Part shown: piece after piece, positions 35,589 through 44,861 of the stretch | How positions within the stretch are numbered: the first letter of the stretch is position 1 | How the letters are laid out: every line of letters starts with the position of its first letter | Origin: Bradyrhizobium canariense | Lineage (GTDB): Bacteria > Pseudomonadota > Alphaproteobacteria > Rhizobiales > Xanthobacteraceae | Reading direction: 5' to 3' | Length of the DNA stretch: 64,000 nucleotides | Assembly: GCF_019402665.1 (NCBI RefSeq) | Contig: NZ_VSST01000056.1 | Coordinates: forward strand, 143,359-207,358 | Notes under the pieces: model-generated | The model's database searches: none | What the model saw: the letters and a program-made list of their open reading frames with translations, nothing else | What the model was told of the DNA's origin: nothing | Made by a program: the position numbers and the translations under genes

Positions 35589-36857
35589 TCAGTCGGCCCG
35601 GTCGATCGTCGAAATGCCCGGCAACGGCACAACGAACTTTCCGCCCTCGGCGAAATAGCCGGCATGCTTGGCCCGGATCGGGTCCACGTAGCGCCAGGCG
35701 AAGACGACGACGAACGCTGGCTTGCGCTCGTAAAGGGCGGCGGGCGGCAGGATGGGGATGTCGTATCCCGGGCCGGCCATCACGTTCGCCTTCTTGGGAT
35801 CGTCGTCCACCAGGAAGTCGATCTTGTTCTCCAGGCCGAACTGCGGCAGCAGGGTCGTGGTCCCGACCGAGACGCCGTAGCCGGCCACGAGTTGACCGCG
35901 CGCATGGGCGGCATCGGCCATCGCGACCAACTCGTCGCGGATGGCGGCGATCCTCTTCGCATAGGGCACATAGTAGCCCGGCTGGTCGACGCCGAGCCGA
36001 TCTTCCTCGGCGATGAAGCGCGCGACCTCAGCGGACGGCTTCTTCGCGCCGCCGGCACGCTGCACCGTCACCCGGATCGAGCCGCCCTTGGTCTCGATGT
36101 GCTGGACGTCGATCACTTCCATGCCGAGCCGCGCGAAGAAGCGCGTCAGCGGCTTGATGTTAAAATACGACAGATGCTCGTGATAGACGGTGTCGAGAAG
36201 GTTCTTCTCGGTGACGTCGAGGCCATACTGCGTTTCGAAAACGAACAGCCCGTCCGGCGCAAGCACGTCGCGAACCCCGATCACCAGCGGGTCGAGATTG
36301 TCGACATTTGCGATCATGTTGTTGGCGATCACGACGCTGGCCGCGCCGTGGCTTTGCAGGATGCGGCGACCGATGGCATCGGTGAAGAAATCGCCGATGG
36401 TCTCGATTCCTGCTTCCGTCGCACGCCGCGCGATGTCGACGGCGGGATCGACACCCAGCACCCGCATGCCGCGCTCCCTGAAGAAACCGAGCAGCGATCC
36501 GTCGTTGCTGCCGAGCTCGACGACCAGCGAGCCCGGCGCGACGGCGAACCGGCTGACGACGTCGTTGGCATAGCCTGCGAAGTGCTCCCGCAGGCCAAGC
36601 GAGAGCGAGGTGGTATAGACGTAGTTGCGGTACTGGATCTCCGGATTGCCGACGTGGAGAATCTGCAGGTGGCCGCAGTCTGCGCACAGGTGCAGCGCCA
36701 TCGGCACCGCGGCCCGAAAGACAGAATCGTCGGCGCTTGCATCCGGCACCTGGAAGTTCGGGGTGCCGATGGGCATGCCCGCCATCGGGACGACAAGCTC
36801 TTGCTTGTCCGAATGACAGAGGCGGCAGGTATGGCGGACGTAAAACAGGTTTTTCAT
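35589..36857 (-). CDS. Sugar C-methyltransferase (SAM-dependent, three-domain type)
   Basis: The protein has the layout of NDP-sugar C-methyltransferases such as TylC3/NovU: an N-terminal zinc-binding domain (CRLC near residue 11 and CADC near 57), a central SAM-binding domain (VVELGSNDGSLLGFF near 120), and a C-terminal domain of the C-methyltransferase type with VAGYGVSVGTTTLL near 315. Such enzymes add a methyl to a keto-sugar carbon. The ATG at 36857 (MKNLFYVRHTCRLC) fits the family; the ATG at 36881 adds eight residues. It is in a leftward pair with the SIS isomerase. Confidence 0.88.
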   Translation of the reverse strand: MKNLFYVRHTCRLCHSDKQELVVPMAGMPIGTPNFQVPDASADDSVFRAAVPMALHLCADCGHLQILHVGNPEIQYRNYVYTTSLSLGLREHFAGYANDVVSRFAVAPGSLVVELGSNDGSLLGFFRERGMRVLGVDPAVDIARRATEAGIETIGDFFTDAIGRRILQSHGAASVVIANNMIANVDNLDPLVIGVRDVLAPDGLFVFETQYGLDVTEKNLLDTVYHEHLSYFNIKPLTRFFARLGMEVIDVQHIETKGGSIRVTVQRAGGAKKPSAEVARFIAEEDRLGVDQPGYYVPYAKRIAAIRDELVAMADAAHARGQLVAGYGVSVGTTTLLPQFGLENKIDFLVDDDPKKANVMAGPGYDIPILPPAALYERKPAFVVVFAWRYVDPIRAKHAGYFAEGGKFVVPLPGISTIDRAD

Positions 36858-36933
36858 CGTAGGACCGTAAAACGGAGACATGCGAGCGGGTGAGGCAATC
36901 TCACCCCGTGGTGATCAGATCGACGGCACCGCC

Positions 36934-37545
36934 TCAGGACGCCGGATATTCCGCGCCACCGATGATGAGGTCGATCGCGGCCATCATCCAGAACTGATGC
37001 GTGGTCTCGACGATGTTGTAGCTGCGGCTGTCGACGTAATAATTGACGTCGCCGAGATTGCGCAGCGGATTCTCGGCGTTCATGCCCGACAGCGTGATCA
37101 CATCGAGCTTCATCGCCCGCGCCTGCGCGACCGCATTGAGAATATTCTTCGAGCGTCCCGACGAGCTGATCGCGACGAGGCAATCGCAGGCGCGGGCGCT
37201 CAGCCGCACAGCATGCGCAAGCCAGTGCTCGAAACCGTAATCATTGGCAAGACACGACATCATGCTGGCATCGCTGAAGCAGAGTGCGGGCACCGATGCG
37301 TTCTTCGCCAGATCGATCGCGAGATGGGAGGCGATGCCGGCCGAGCCTCCATTGCCGATGAAGATGACTCGGCCGCCCTGCTCGCGCGCGCGCAACCAAG
37401 CCGTGCGGGTGGCGGAAATCCTGGCGAAAACCCCGTCGTCAACCGCCGTCGCGCGATGGAGGCGCCCCACATAATCGTCGAGGAAGGCCTTGTGATCGGG
37501 ATTGATGGGCTCCACAGGCATGGGTTGGCAGCTCGACGGCAACAT
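36934..37545 (-). CDS. SIS-domain sugar-phosphate isomerase (GmhA-like)
   Basis: This protein resembles D-sedoheptulose-7-phosphate isomerase (GmhA), which makes D-glycero-D-manno-heptose-7-phosphate for the heptose pathway. The SIS core has the phosphate loop IFIGNGGSAGIASHLAIDL (about residues 59-77) and the VAISSSGRSKNIL segment near 125. The start at 37545 (MLPSSCQPMPV, 203 residues) is chosen because AGGGG lies 4 nt upstream; starts at 37608 and 37521 are possible. It is divergent from the main sugar operon and would fit with the HldE-like fusion there. Confidence 0.85.
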   Translation of the reverse strand: MLPSSCQPMPVEPINPDHKAFLDDYVGRLHRATAVDDGVFARISATRTAWLRAREQGGRVIFIGNGGSAGIASHLAIDLAKNASVPALCFSDASMMSCLANDYGFEHWLAHAVRLSARACDCLVAISSSGRSKNILNAVAQARAMKLDVITLSGMNAENPLRNLGDVNYYVDSRSYNIVETTHQFWMMAAIDLIIGGAEYPAS

Positions 37546-37683
37546 GGCGCCCCTGATACCGGCTATCACCAGCGATTGCAAAGCTATATTACCATCGAAG
37601 TCGACCAACAGCCGATTCGGTTTCCACCTTCACTCAACATTGGCGGGCCTGTTTCGCTGGGCATTCGCATCACGGATGTTCCT
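37546..37683. promoter_or_regulatory. Divergent promoter region of the sugar locus
   Basis: This 138-nt gap separates the SIS gene (leftward) from the first SDR gene (rightward). It is more AT-rich than its surroundings and contains CTATAT near 37583-37588 on the plus strand, a plausible -10 box. A matching -35 box is not clear. Confidence 0.35.
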
Positions 37684-38712
37684 ATGAAATGCATCGTTAC
37701 CGGTGGCGCGGGCTTCATCGGCAGTCACCTCGTCGACCGCCTCCTCGACGACGACCATGAGGTCGTCGCGCTCGACAATTTCGTGATCGGACGCCCCGAA
37801 AATCTGGCCTCGCGTGTCGATTCTGGTCGACTGAAGATCGTGCGGGCCGACGTCACCGAACTCGAATCGATCAAGCCGCATTTCGACGGCATCGACTGGG
37901 TGTTTCATCTCGCCGCGCTGGCCGACATCGTCCCCTCGATCGAGTCCCCGATCCCGTATCACCGCGCCAATGTCGACGGCACGATCAACGTTCTCGAGGC
38001 TGCCCGGCAGGCCGGCGTCAGCCGCTTCGTTTATGCTGCGTCGTCCTCCTGCTACGGAATTCCCGATGTCTATCCGACGCCGGAGAGCGCTGAGATCCGA
38101 CCGATGTATCCTTATGCCCTCACCAAGAATCTCGGCGAGCAGTGCGTCATGCACTGGTGCCAGGTCTACAAGCTGCCCGCGGTCGCGCTGCGCCTGTTCA
38201 ACGTGTACGGGCCGCGCCATCGCACCACGGGCACCTACGGCGCCGTGTTCGGCGTGTTCATGGCGCAGAAGCTCGCCGGCAAGCCCTTCACGGTGGTCGG
38301 CGATGGCGAACAGACCCGCGACTTCACCTTCGTCAGCGATGTCGCCGATGCTTTCGTGACCGCCGCGCGCTCCGAGGTCTCGAACGAGATTTTCAACGTC
38401 GGCTCCGACAACACCTACAGTGTCAACCGGCTGGTTGAGCTTCTCGGCGGCGACAAGGTCCACATTCCCAAGCGTCCCGGCGAGCCCGATTGCACCTATG
38501 CCGACATCACCAAGATCAAGCGGATCCTGAAATGGACGCCGAAGGTAAGATTTGAGGACGGGGTCGCGACGATGCTGAATTCGATGGATCAGTACAAGGA
38601 CGCTCCCCTGTGGACAGTGGACAAGATCGCGGACGCCACGAAGGACTGGTTCAAATATCTCGCAGACAACAACGACGCGCCATCCGGCGCGCCGCAGAAG
38701 GCAAGCCAGTGA
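37684..38712 (+). CDS. NAD-dependent epimerase/dehydratase (extended SDR)
   Basis: This is a nucleotide-sugar-modifying SDR. The Rossmann motif TGGAGFIGS lies at residues 6-14 and the active-site YxxxK is in YALTKNLGEQ (near residue 143), with the preceding SSSCYG segment. The pattern fits UDP-sugar 4-epimerases or dehydratases such as WbpP/CapI relatives. The specific NDP-sugar is unknown. The ATG at 37684 is chosen because the Rossmann fold starts immediately; the open frame extends far upstream without homology. It opens the rightward operon. Confidence 0.9.
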   Translation: MKCIVTGGAGFIGSHLVDRLLDDDHEVVALDNFVIGRPENLASRVDSGRLKIVRADVTELESIKPHFDGIDWVFHLAALADIVPSIESPIPYHRANVDGTINVLEAARQAGVSRFVYAASSSCYGIPDVYPTPESAEIRPMYPYALTKNLGEQCVMHWCQVYKLPAVALRLFNVYGPRHRTTGTYGAVFGVFMAQKLAGKPFTVVGDGEQTRDFTFVSDVADAFVTAARSEVSNEIFNVGSDNTYSVNRLVELLGGDKVHIPKRPGEPDCTYADITKIKRILKWTPKVRFEDGVATMLNSMDQYKDAPLWTVDKIADATKDWFKYLADNNDAPSGAPQKASQ

Positions 38713-38795
38713 ACAGGTTCGCCGGGTATCGTTGCCGCGAATCGATCAATTCCGGGCCGCCCGGCTGAGGCCGGCCGGCGCTTTAGGTAATTCAC

Positions 38796-40367
38796 ATGGG
38801 CTATATTCCGACCGACAATCCCGCGTTGAACGACCAACTGGCGGAGCACGAAAAGATCAGGACAATCGAGGAACTGGGCGAGATCGCGCGCTCCGCGCAA
38901 GCGCGGGGCCGGAAGGTTGCACTCTGCCATGGCGTCTTCGACCTCGTGCATCTCGGCCATATCAGACACATCCAGGCGGCGCGCAACGACGGCGACGTCG
39001 TCATGGTCACGATCACCGCCGACCGTTACGTCAACAAGGGACCCGGTCGGCCGATCTTCCCCGAAAACATGCGGGCCGAGATGCTGGCCTCGCTCGCGAC
39101 CGTCGATTGGGTCGGCATCAATCACACTTCCAGCGCCGAGCCGATCCTGGATACGGTGCGGCCGGACATCTATGTGAAGGGGTCTGACTATGAAAACCCC
39201 GAAGACGACGTAACCGGCAAGATCCGGACCGAGCGCGACGCCGTCGAGCGTCACGGCGGGCGCATCGTGTTCACGCGCGACGTGACATTCAGCTCCTCGT
39301 CGCTGGTGAACCGGTATTTCGACATCTACGATCCTCCCCTCCGCGACTACCTGCAAAAAGTCCGTGAAGGTGGCGGCGCCGATCGCCTGCTGAAGCTGAT
39401 CGACAAGGTGCAGGACATGCACGTCGTGCTGGTCGGCGACACCATCATCGACGAATACCAGTACGTCACGGCGCTCGGAAAGGCCTCGAAGGAAAACATC
39501 GTCGCCACGCTGTTCAAGAGCGGCGAGCAATTTGCGGGCGGCGTCATTGCCGCGGCGAACCATGTCGCGAGCTTCTGCAAGTCGGTGGAGGTCGTCACGA
39601 CGCTTGGTGGCAACGACTACCCTGAGGAGTTCATTCGGGCGCATGTCCGCCCGAACGTCACGTTGACGCCGATCCGCCTTCAGGGCCGTCCGACGACCCG
39701 CAAATCGCGGTACGTCGAGCTCGGATATCTGCACAAGCTCTTCGAAGTCTACACCATGGACGACACGCCGCTCGACGAGGCCGATCGGAAGGAGATCGAC
39801 CGTATCACGACGGAGCGCGTCCGTGGCGCGGACGTGGTGATCGCCACCGATTTCGGTCACGGCATGATCGCGTCGAGCACGATCGACACCCTGATCGCCA
39901 ACTCCAGATTCCTGGCGGTCAATGCCCAGAGCAACAGCGGCAATCACGGCTACAACCTGATCACGAGGTATCCGCGGGCCGACTACATCTGCATCGACGC
40001 GCCGGAGGCGCGTCTGGCTGCAAGCGACAAGTTCAGCGACATCGCGTCCGTGATCGAGGCCGGCTTGCACGGCAAGATCGACTGCGACAACATGATCATC
40101 ACGCACGGCTCCTTCGGCTGCTACCCCTTCTCGTCGAAAACCGGCGTCACGCGCGTCCCCGCCTTCACCAAGACCGTCGTCGATACCGTCGGCGCGGGCG
40201 ACGCCTTCCTAACGATCACCGCGCCGCTGGTTGCCGCCGGCGGCAATATCGAGGACGTCGCCTTCATCGGGAACGCAGCCGGCGCGATCAAGGTCGGGAT
40301 CGTCGGCCACCGCAGCTCGGTCGAAAAGGTGCCGCTGGTCAAGTTCGTCACCGCGCTGTTGAAGTAG
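38796..40367 (+). CDS. Bifunctional heptose nucleotidyltransferase/kinase with reversed domain order
   Basis: Residues 30-170 form a cytidylyltransferase-like domain with the GVFDLVHLGH motif (HxGH at 52-55), as in HldE/RfaE domain II. From about residue 205 a PfkB/ribokinase domain follows, with the catalytic GAGDAF signature at 466-471. HldE in E. coli has the kinase first and the nucleotidyltransferase second; here the order is swapped. The likely reaction is phosphorylation and NDP-activation of a heptose or similar sugar. The SIS isomerase gene lies nearby. The gap to the previous gene is 83 nt. Confidence 0.88.
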   Translation: MGYIPTDNPALNDQLAEHEKIRTIEELGEIARSAQARGRKVALCHGVFDLVHLGHIRHIQAARNDGDVVMVTITADRYVNKGPGRPIFPENMRAEMLASLATVDWVGINHTSSAEPILDTVRPDIYVKGSDYENPEDDVTGKIRTERDAVERHGGRIVFTRDVTFSSSSLVNRYFDIYDPPLRDYLQKVREGGGADRLLKLIDKVQDMHVVLVGDTIIDEYQYVTALGKASKENIVATLFKSGEQFAGGVIAAANHVASFCKSVEVVTTLGGNDYPEEFIRAHVRPNVTLTPIRLQGRPTTRKSRYVELGYLHKLFEVYTMDDTPLDEADRKEIDRITTERVRGADVVIATDFGHGMIASSTIDTLIANSRFLAVNAQSNSGNHGYNLITRYPRADYICIDAPEARLAASDKFSDIASVIEAGLHGKIDCDNMIITHGSFGCYPFSSKTGVTRVPAFTKTVVDTVGAGDAFLTITAPLVAAGGNIEDVAFIGNAAGAIKVGIVGHRSSVEKVPLVKFVTALLK

Positions 40368-40394
40368 CGCGACGGCAGATACTGGAGAACGACA

Positions 40395-41396
40395 GTGATT
40401 GGTCGAAAATGGAATGTGATGGTCACCGGTGGTGCCGGCTATGTCGGTAGCGTGCTGGTTCCCCAGTTGCTCGCTGCGGGCCACAAGGTCACCGTGCTCG
40501 ACCTGTTCATGTATGGCGAGGACGTGTTCGATGCCGTCCGCGACAATCCCAATTTGCGCCTGATCAAGGGTGACATCCGTGACGAAGCCGCGATCAACGA
40601 GGCCCTGCGCGGCAACAACGCCGTAATCCACCTCGCCTGCATCTCCAACGACCCGTCGTTCGAGCTGGACCCGGGGCTCGGCAAGTCCATCAACTACGAC
40701 TGCTTCCGGCCGATGGTGCGCGCCGCCAAGAAGGCTGGCATCAAGCGCTTCATCTATGCCTCCTCGTCCAGCGTCTACGGAATCAAGGACGAAGCCGAGG
40801 TGACCGAGGACCTGTCCTGCGAGCCGCTCACGGACTACTCGAAGTTCAAGGCGATGTGCGAGACCGACCTAGCCGACGAGGCCGCGTCCGGGTTCGTCGC
40901 CTGCACGGTTCGCCCCGCCACCGTCTGCGGCTACGCACCGCGACAGCGGCTCGACGTCGTCGTCAACATCCTGACTAATCTCGCGGTTAACACCGGCCGC
41001 ATCCGCGTGTTCGGCGGAACGCAGCGCCGGCCCAATTTGCACATCCAGGACATGTCAGCCGCTTATCTGTTCCTGCTCCAGCTGGATGACGCAAAGATCG
41101 ACGGCAAGACGTACAATATCGGCTACGAGAACCACTCGCTGATGAAGATCGCCGACATCGTCAAGTCGGTGGTCGGCAGCAATGTCGATGTCGTCGTCGA
41201 GCCGACCGACGATCTCCGCTCCTACCACGTTTCTTCGGAGAAGATCCGGCGCGAGCTCGGCTTTGCGCCGTCCCATACGATCGAGCAGGCCGTGTCCGGC
41301 CTCGTTGACGCTTTCAAGGCGGGCCACCTGCCGAACTCGCTTAACGACCCCCGGTACTTCAACATCAAGATGATGCAGAACATCAGCCTGAAGTGA
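40395..41396 (+). CDS. NAD-dependent epimerase/dehydratase (second SDR)
   Basis: A second extended SDR of 333 residues, with TGGAGYVGS near residue 11 and a SSSSVYG segment followed by YSKFKAMCE (YxxxK near 147). It shares little beyond family motifs with the upstream SDR, so it probably acts on a different step or sugar. Its stop overlaps the next start by 4 nt (GTGA), indicating tight coupling. Confidence 0.9.
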   Translation: MIGRKWNVMVTGGAGYVGSVLVPQLLAAGHKVTVLDLFMYGEDVFDAVRDNPNLRLIKGDIRDEAAINEALRGNNAVIHLACISNDPSFELDPGLGKSINYDCFRPMVRAAKKAGIKRFIYASSSSVYGIKDEAEVTEDLSCEPLTDYSKFKAMCETDLADEAASGFVACTVRPATVCGYAPRQRLDVVVNILTNLAVNTGRIRVFGGTQRRPNLHIQDMSAAYLFLLQLDDAKIDGKTYNIGYENHSLMKIADIVKSVVGSNVDVVVEPTDDLRSYHVSSEKIRRELGFAPSHTIEQAVSGLVDAFKAGHLPNSLNDPRYFNIKMMQNISLK

Positions 41397-42013
41397 GCGG
41401 CGTGCGGATCGGCATCGATTTCGACAACACGATCATCTGCTACGACAAGGTCTTTGCCGCCGTCGCACTTCAGCGTGGGCTGGTGCCGGAAGGGTGGGAG
41501 GGGCTGAAGACCGACCTACGGGATCATCTCCGGTCCAGCGCGGGCGGCGAGCTCGCCTGGCAAGGACTGCAAGGCTTCGTCTACGGCAAGGGAATTGGCG
41601 GCGCCGAAATCTATCCGGGCGTGCGGGAATTCCTGGTGGCGTGCAAGCGGGCCGGCTCGAAGGTCTGCATCGTCAGCCACAAGACCCGATTCGGTCATCA
41701 GGACCCCGACCGCACCGACCTGCGCGACGCGGCGCGCGGCTGGCTGCGGGGAGCCGGCCTGATCGACGCTGCGGATGCGGCGCTGGCCGTCGACGACGTC
41801 TATTTCGAGCACACACTGGCCGCCAAGGTCGAGAGGCTCGCGAGCCTGAAGCTGGACGTCTTCATCGACGATCTGGTCGACGTCTTCGAGCAACCGCATT
41901 TTCCGAAAACCACGCGATCGATCCTGTTCACGCGGTCGGAGCCTCCTCACCCCGAACACTGCAAGCCGATCGCGACATGGGCCGATATCCGCCGCGAGGT
42001 GTTTGCAGCATGA
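41393..42013 (+). CDS. HAD-superfamily phosphatase-like protein
   Basis: The N-terminus has the HAD motif I (IGIDFDNTI, Asp9 and Asp11), a possible motif II Ser in IVSHKTR (about residue 98), and an acidic Asp-Asp pair in FIDDLVDVF (about 163), consistent with a HAD phosphohydrolase. It might remove a phosphate from a heptose bisphosphate, as GmhB does, but it is not a close GmhB match. The GTG start at 41393 overlaps the previous stop; a GTG at 41402 is an alternative. Similar proteins occur in other sporadic carbohydrate clusters (from memory). Confidence 0.75.
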   Translation: MSGVRIGIDFDNTIICYDKVFAAVALQRGLVPEGWEGLKTDLRDHLRSSAGGELAWQGLQGFVYGKGIGGAEIYPGVREFLVACKRAGSKVCIVSHKTRFGHQDPDRTDLRDAARGWLRGAGLIDAADAALAVDDVYFEHTLAAKVERLASLKLDVFIDDLVDVFEQPHFPKTTRSILFTRSEPPHPEHCKPIATWADIRREVFAA

Positions 42014-43038
42014 GCGAGAGCGACATCACCGCGCCGGATGCGATGGCAATCGGCAGCCGCCTGGCCGGTGCGCGTGTCGCAGACGCCCAGCCGGCACGGT
42101 CCGGCGGCAACAACAGGGTTTTTCGGCTGGAGATGGCGGAGGGACCGCCCCTCGCCCTCAAGCATTATCGGTCCGACGGACGCGATCGCCTGGGACAGGA
42201 GTATGATGCACTCTCGTTCCTGGCGCGCCACGGCATCACGTCGACACCACGGCCGGTCGCGAAGGACGCGGATGCGTTCTGCGCGCTGTACCAATGGTTC
42301 GACGGCGAACCTGCGGTGCTGCGCCCCCAGGGCGACGATGCCGATCAACTCGCCGATTTCCTCATCGGGCTGCAGAAGCTGCGCGACGCCGAAGGCGCGC
42401 AGCATTTGCGCAACGCCTCAGCCAGCATCTTTTCGCCAGAAGCGGCCATCGCCCAGTACGAGCAGCGCCTGGACGCATTGAGGCGGGCATTGGATGATCA
42501 TCCGGACCTGCGCACGTTTATCGAAGGCAGCCTCGTTCCCAGCACTGCCGTCGCGATTCGGCAGCTCCGCCGGCGCTACGCGGAACTGGGCCGGGGTCCC
42601 TCGGTGGACCTTGCGCCCACCCATCGCGCGCTGAGTCCGTCCGACTTCGGACTGCACAACGCGCTGCGCGCCGAAGACGGGCGCTTGCGATTCATCGACC
42701 TCGAATATTTTGGCTGGGACGATCCGGTCAAGCTCGTGTCCGACACCGCCATTCACCCCGGCAGCGACCTGCCGGAAGCGAGCGCGAATCGCTTGATCGA
42801 ACGGCTGTCGCGCGCCTTCGAGGCGAGCGATGACGCGTTTGCGATCCGCCTTGACGTACTATATCCTGTGTTCAAGGGAATCTGGTGCCTGATTGTCCTG
42901 AACGCGTATTTGCCGGACAGCCGCTCCCGGCGCGCAATGCCTGCGCAAGGTGGCGATGTTAGGATCCGCCTCGCCGGTCAGCTCGACAAAGCCCGCCGAC
43001 TTCACCAGACGATTCGCCCAACCGATTTACCGAAGTGA
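42010..43038 (+). CDS. Aminoglycoside-phosphotransferase-like small-molecule kinase
   Basis: The 342-residue protein has the APH/choline-kinase fold: an N-terminal lobe with LALKHYR (the Lys that contacts ATP, near residue 55), a catalytic loop LSPSDFGLHN (Asp near 216, Asn at its end) in place of the usual HGDLHPGN, and a metal-binding FIDLEYF (near 231). Here the usual catalytic-loop His is replaced. In a sugar locus it may phosphorylate a sugar or polyol. It overlaps neighbours by 4 nt on both sides. Confidence 0.75.
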   Translation: MSESDITAPDAMAIGSRLAGARVADAQPARSGGNNRVFRLEMAEGPPLALKHYRSDGRDRLGQEYDALSFLARHGITSTPRPVAKDADAFCALYQWFDGEPAVLRPQGDDADQLADFLIGLQKLRDAEGAQHLRNASASIFSPEAAIAQYEQRLDALRRALDDHPDLRTFIEGSLVPSTAVAIRQLRRRYAELGRGPSVDLAPTHRALSPSDFGLHNALRAEDGRLRFIDLEYFGWDDPVKLVSDTAIHPGSDLPEASANRLIERLSRAFEASDDAFAIRLDVLYPVFKGIWCLIVLNAYLPDSRSRRAMPAQGGDVRIRLAGQLDKARRLHQTIRPTDLPK

Positions 43039-43883
43039 CCCGGATCTCACCCCACGCTGAAACCGCCCTCGCCTGCACGCTGGATGAGCGCAGCCTCTAT
43101 CTGCGCCGCCTGGTGCTCGGTTCTGTCCGCTCTGCGGGACGCGGACATGTCGGTCCGGCATTGTCGCTGATCGAGATGGTCCGCGTGCTCTACGACGACG
43201 TGCTGCGGATCGATCCGAGCAATCCGCGCGATCCGACCCGCGACCGCGCGATCCTCAGCAAGGGACACGGGTGTCTGGCACTCTATGCGCTCTTGGCCGA
43301 TCGCGGATTCTTTCCGCTGTCGGAGCTGGACGGTTTCTGCGGCCCCGACAGCATTTTGGGCGGACATCCCGAATACGGAATGGTGCCGGGGGTCGAGGCC
43401 TCGACCGGCGCGCTCGGACACGGACTGTCGATCGGTGTCGGCCTGGCGCTCGCCGCGCGCATGCGCGAGCGGACCTACCGTACCTTCGTCCTTCTCGGCG
43501 ACGGCGAGATCAACGAGGGATCGGTGTGGGAAGCTGCCATGGGCGCGGCCAAGCACGGGCTCGACAATCTTGTCGCGCTGATCGACTACAACAAGCTGCA
43601 GAGCTACGGGCCCACCGATTACGTCCTGCCGCTGGAGCCGCTCGCGGACAAATGGCGCAGCTTCGGCTTTGCCGTGCAGGAGCTCAACGGCCACGACGTC
43701 GGCGCCCTGCGCACTGTCCTGAAGCAGGTCCCGGCCGTTCCGGGAAAACCCACAGCGATCATCTGCCATACCGTCAAGGGCAAGGGTCTGCCGGCCGCGG
43801 AATCCAACGCGGATTGGCATCACAAGAACAAGCTCACCGACAGCGAGCTCGACGCCATCCGCGTCGCCGTCGGGGATTTTTGA
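43035..43883 (+). CDS. Transketolase, N-terminal (thiamine diphosphate-binding) subunit
   Basis: The 282-residue protein is the N-terminal half of a transketolase, with the TPP/Mg motif GDGEINEG (residues 155-162) and the following YNKLQ (about 183-187), and the catalytic-site His pairs in SKGHG (near 75-79) and GALGHGLS (near 125-132). It forms an enzyme with the next gene product. Transketolases move two-carbon ketol units between sugars. The split form is seen in secondary-metabolite and sugar clusters. The GTG start overlaps the kinase gene. Confidence 0.92.
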   Translation: MTRISPHAETALACTLDERSLYLRRLVLGSVRSAGRGHVGPALSLIEMVRVLYDDVLRIDPSNPRDPTRDRAILSKGHGCLALYALLADRGFFPLSELDGFCGPDSILGGHPEYGMVPGVEASTGALGHGLSIGVGLALAARMRERTYRTFVLLGDGEINEGSVWEAAMGAAKHGLDNLVALIDYNKLQSYGPTDYVLPLEPLADKWRSFGFAVQELNGHDVGALRTVLKQVPAVPGKPTAIICHTVKGKGLPAAESNADWHHKNKLTDSELDAIRVAVGDF

Positions 43884-43893
43884 TCGGCTTCTC

Positions 43894-44853
43894 ATGCGCA
43901 ACACCGCGATGAACATGGTCCACAAGCTCGCCGCGCGCGACGAGCGTGTGCTCTACATCGGCTCCGATCCCGGCGCAGGTACCTTGCGCGCGATGAGCAA
44001 GGAGTTTCCCAAGCGCCACCTGATCGAAGGCATTTCGGAAGCGCACATCATCGGCATGTCGGCAGGTCTCGCGATGGAAGGCTTCGTGCCCTACGTCAAC
44101 ACCATCGCCACGTTTCTGACCCGCCGCTGCTACGAGCAGGTCGCGGTCGATCTGTGCCTGCACAATCTGCCGGTGCGGTTGATCGCCAATGGCGGCGGGC
44201 TCGTCTACGCCCCGCTCGGCCCCACCCACCAGGCGATCGAGGATATCGCCATCATGCGGGCGCTGCCGAACATGACGGTGGTCTGCCCGTGCGACGCCGA
44301 CGAAGCGGCGCGGCTGATGGGGCAAACGCTCGACTGGACCGGGCCGATCTACATCCGGCTCGGCAAAGGTGGCGACGCCGTAGTCTCAAAGGCCGAGCAC
44401 GGCTTCGAGATCGGCAAGGCCATCCTGATGCGGCCGCCAGGCGACGTCGTCATGATCACGACAGGCATCATGCTCCAGCGGGCACTCGCTGCGGCCGACC
44501 TGCTGGCCGCGCAAGGCATTCGCGCCGGCATCCTGCACATGCACACGGTCAAGCCGCTCGACACCAAGGCGCTGCTGCAAGCGATCCGGGGTATCAGGCT
44601 AGTGGCGACGCTGGAGGAGCACGTGCCCTCGGGCGGCCTGGGCAGCGCGGTCGCGGAGACGCTGATCGACAAGCTCGGCTCTGGCCTGCCCGCGATGCTG
44701 CGGTTGTCGTTGCCGGACCGGTTCATGCACAATTACGGATCGCAGGACTCGCTGCTGAAGAAGCACGGACTTTCCGCCGACGCCATTGCGACCTCGATCG
44801 CGCGCGCGCTTCCCGCCTCATACACCTCCTCTCCGCAACTTCATTCCACCTGA
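43894..44853 (+). CDS. Transketolase, C-terminal subunit
   Basis: The 319-residue protein contains the pyrimidine-binding domain with the conserved Glu of the TPP activation site in LIEGISEAH (near residue 49) and the C-terminal transketolase domain. It begins MRNTAMNMVHKLAARDERV, typical of split transketolase beta subunits. It is 10 nt after its partner. Together they could add a two-carbon unit to a sugar phosphate and so build a longer-chain sugar. Confidence 0.92.
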   Translation: MRNTAMNMVHKLAARDERVLYIGSDPGAGTLRAMSKEFPKRHLIEGISEAHIIGMSAGLAMEGFVPYVNTIATFLTRRCYEQVAVDLCLHNLPVRLIANGGGLVYAPLGPTHQAIEDIAIMRALPNMTVVCPCDADEAARLMGQTLDWTGPIYIRLGKGGDAVVSKAEHGFEIGKAILMRPPGDVVMITTGIMLQRALAAADLLAAQGIRAGILHMHTVKPLDTKALLQAIRGIRLVATLEEHVPSGGLGSAVAETLIDKLGSGLPAMLRLSLPDRFMHNYGSQDSLLKKHGLSADAIATSIARALPASYTSSPQLHST

Positions 44854-44861
44854 CGGGTCCC

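Noticed and set aside
38589..40106. Minus-strand frame opposite the HldE-like fusion
   Set aside because: Antisense shadow; Asp/Arg/Val-rich composition without motifs.
41494..42009. In-frame upstream extension of the APH-like kinase across the HAD gene
   Set aside because: The extension is the HAD gene read in another frame; the ATGA overlap at 42010 gives the natural start.
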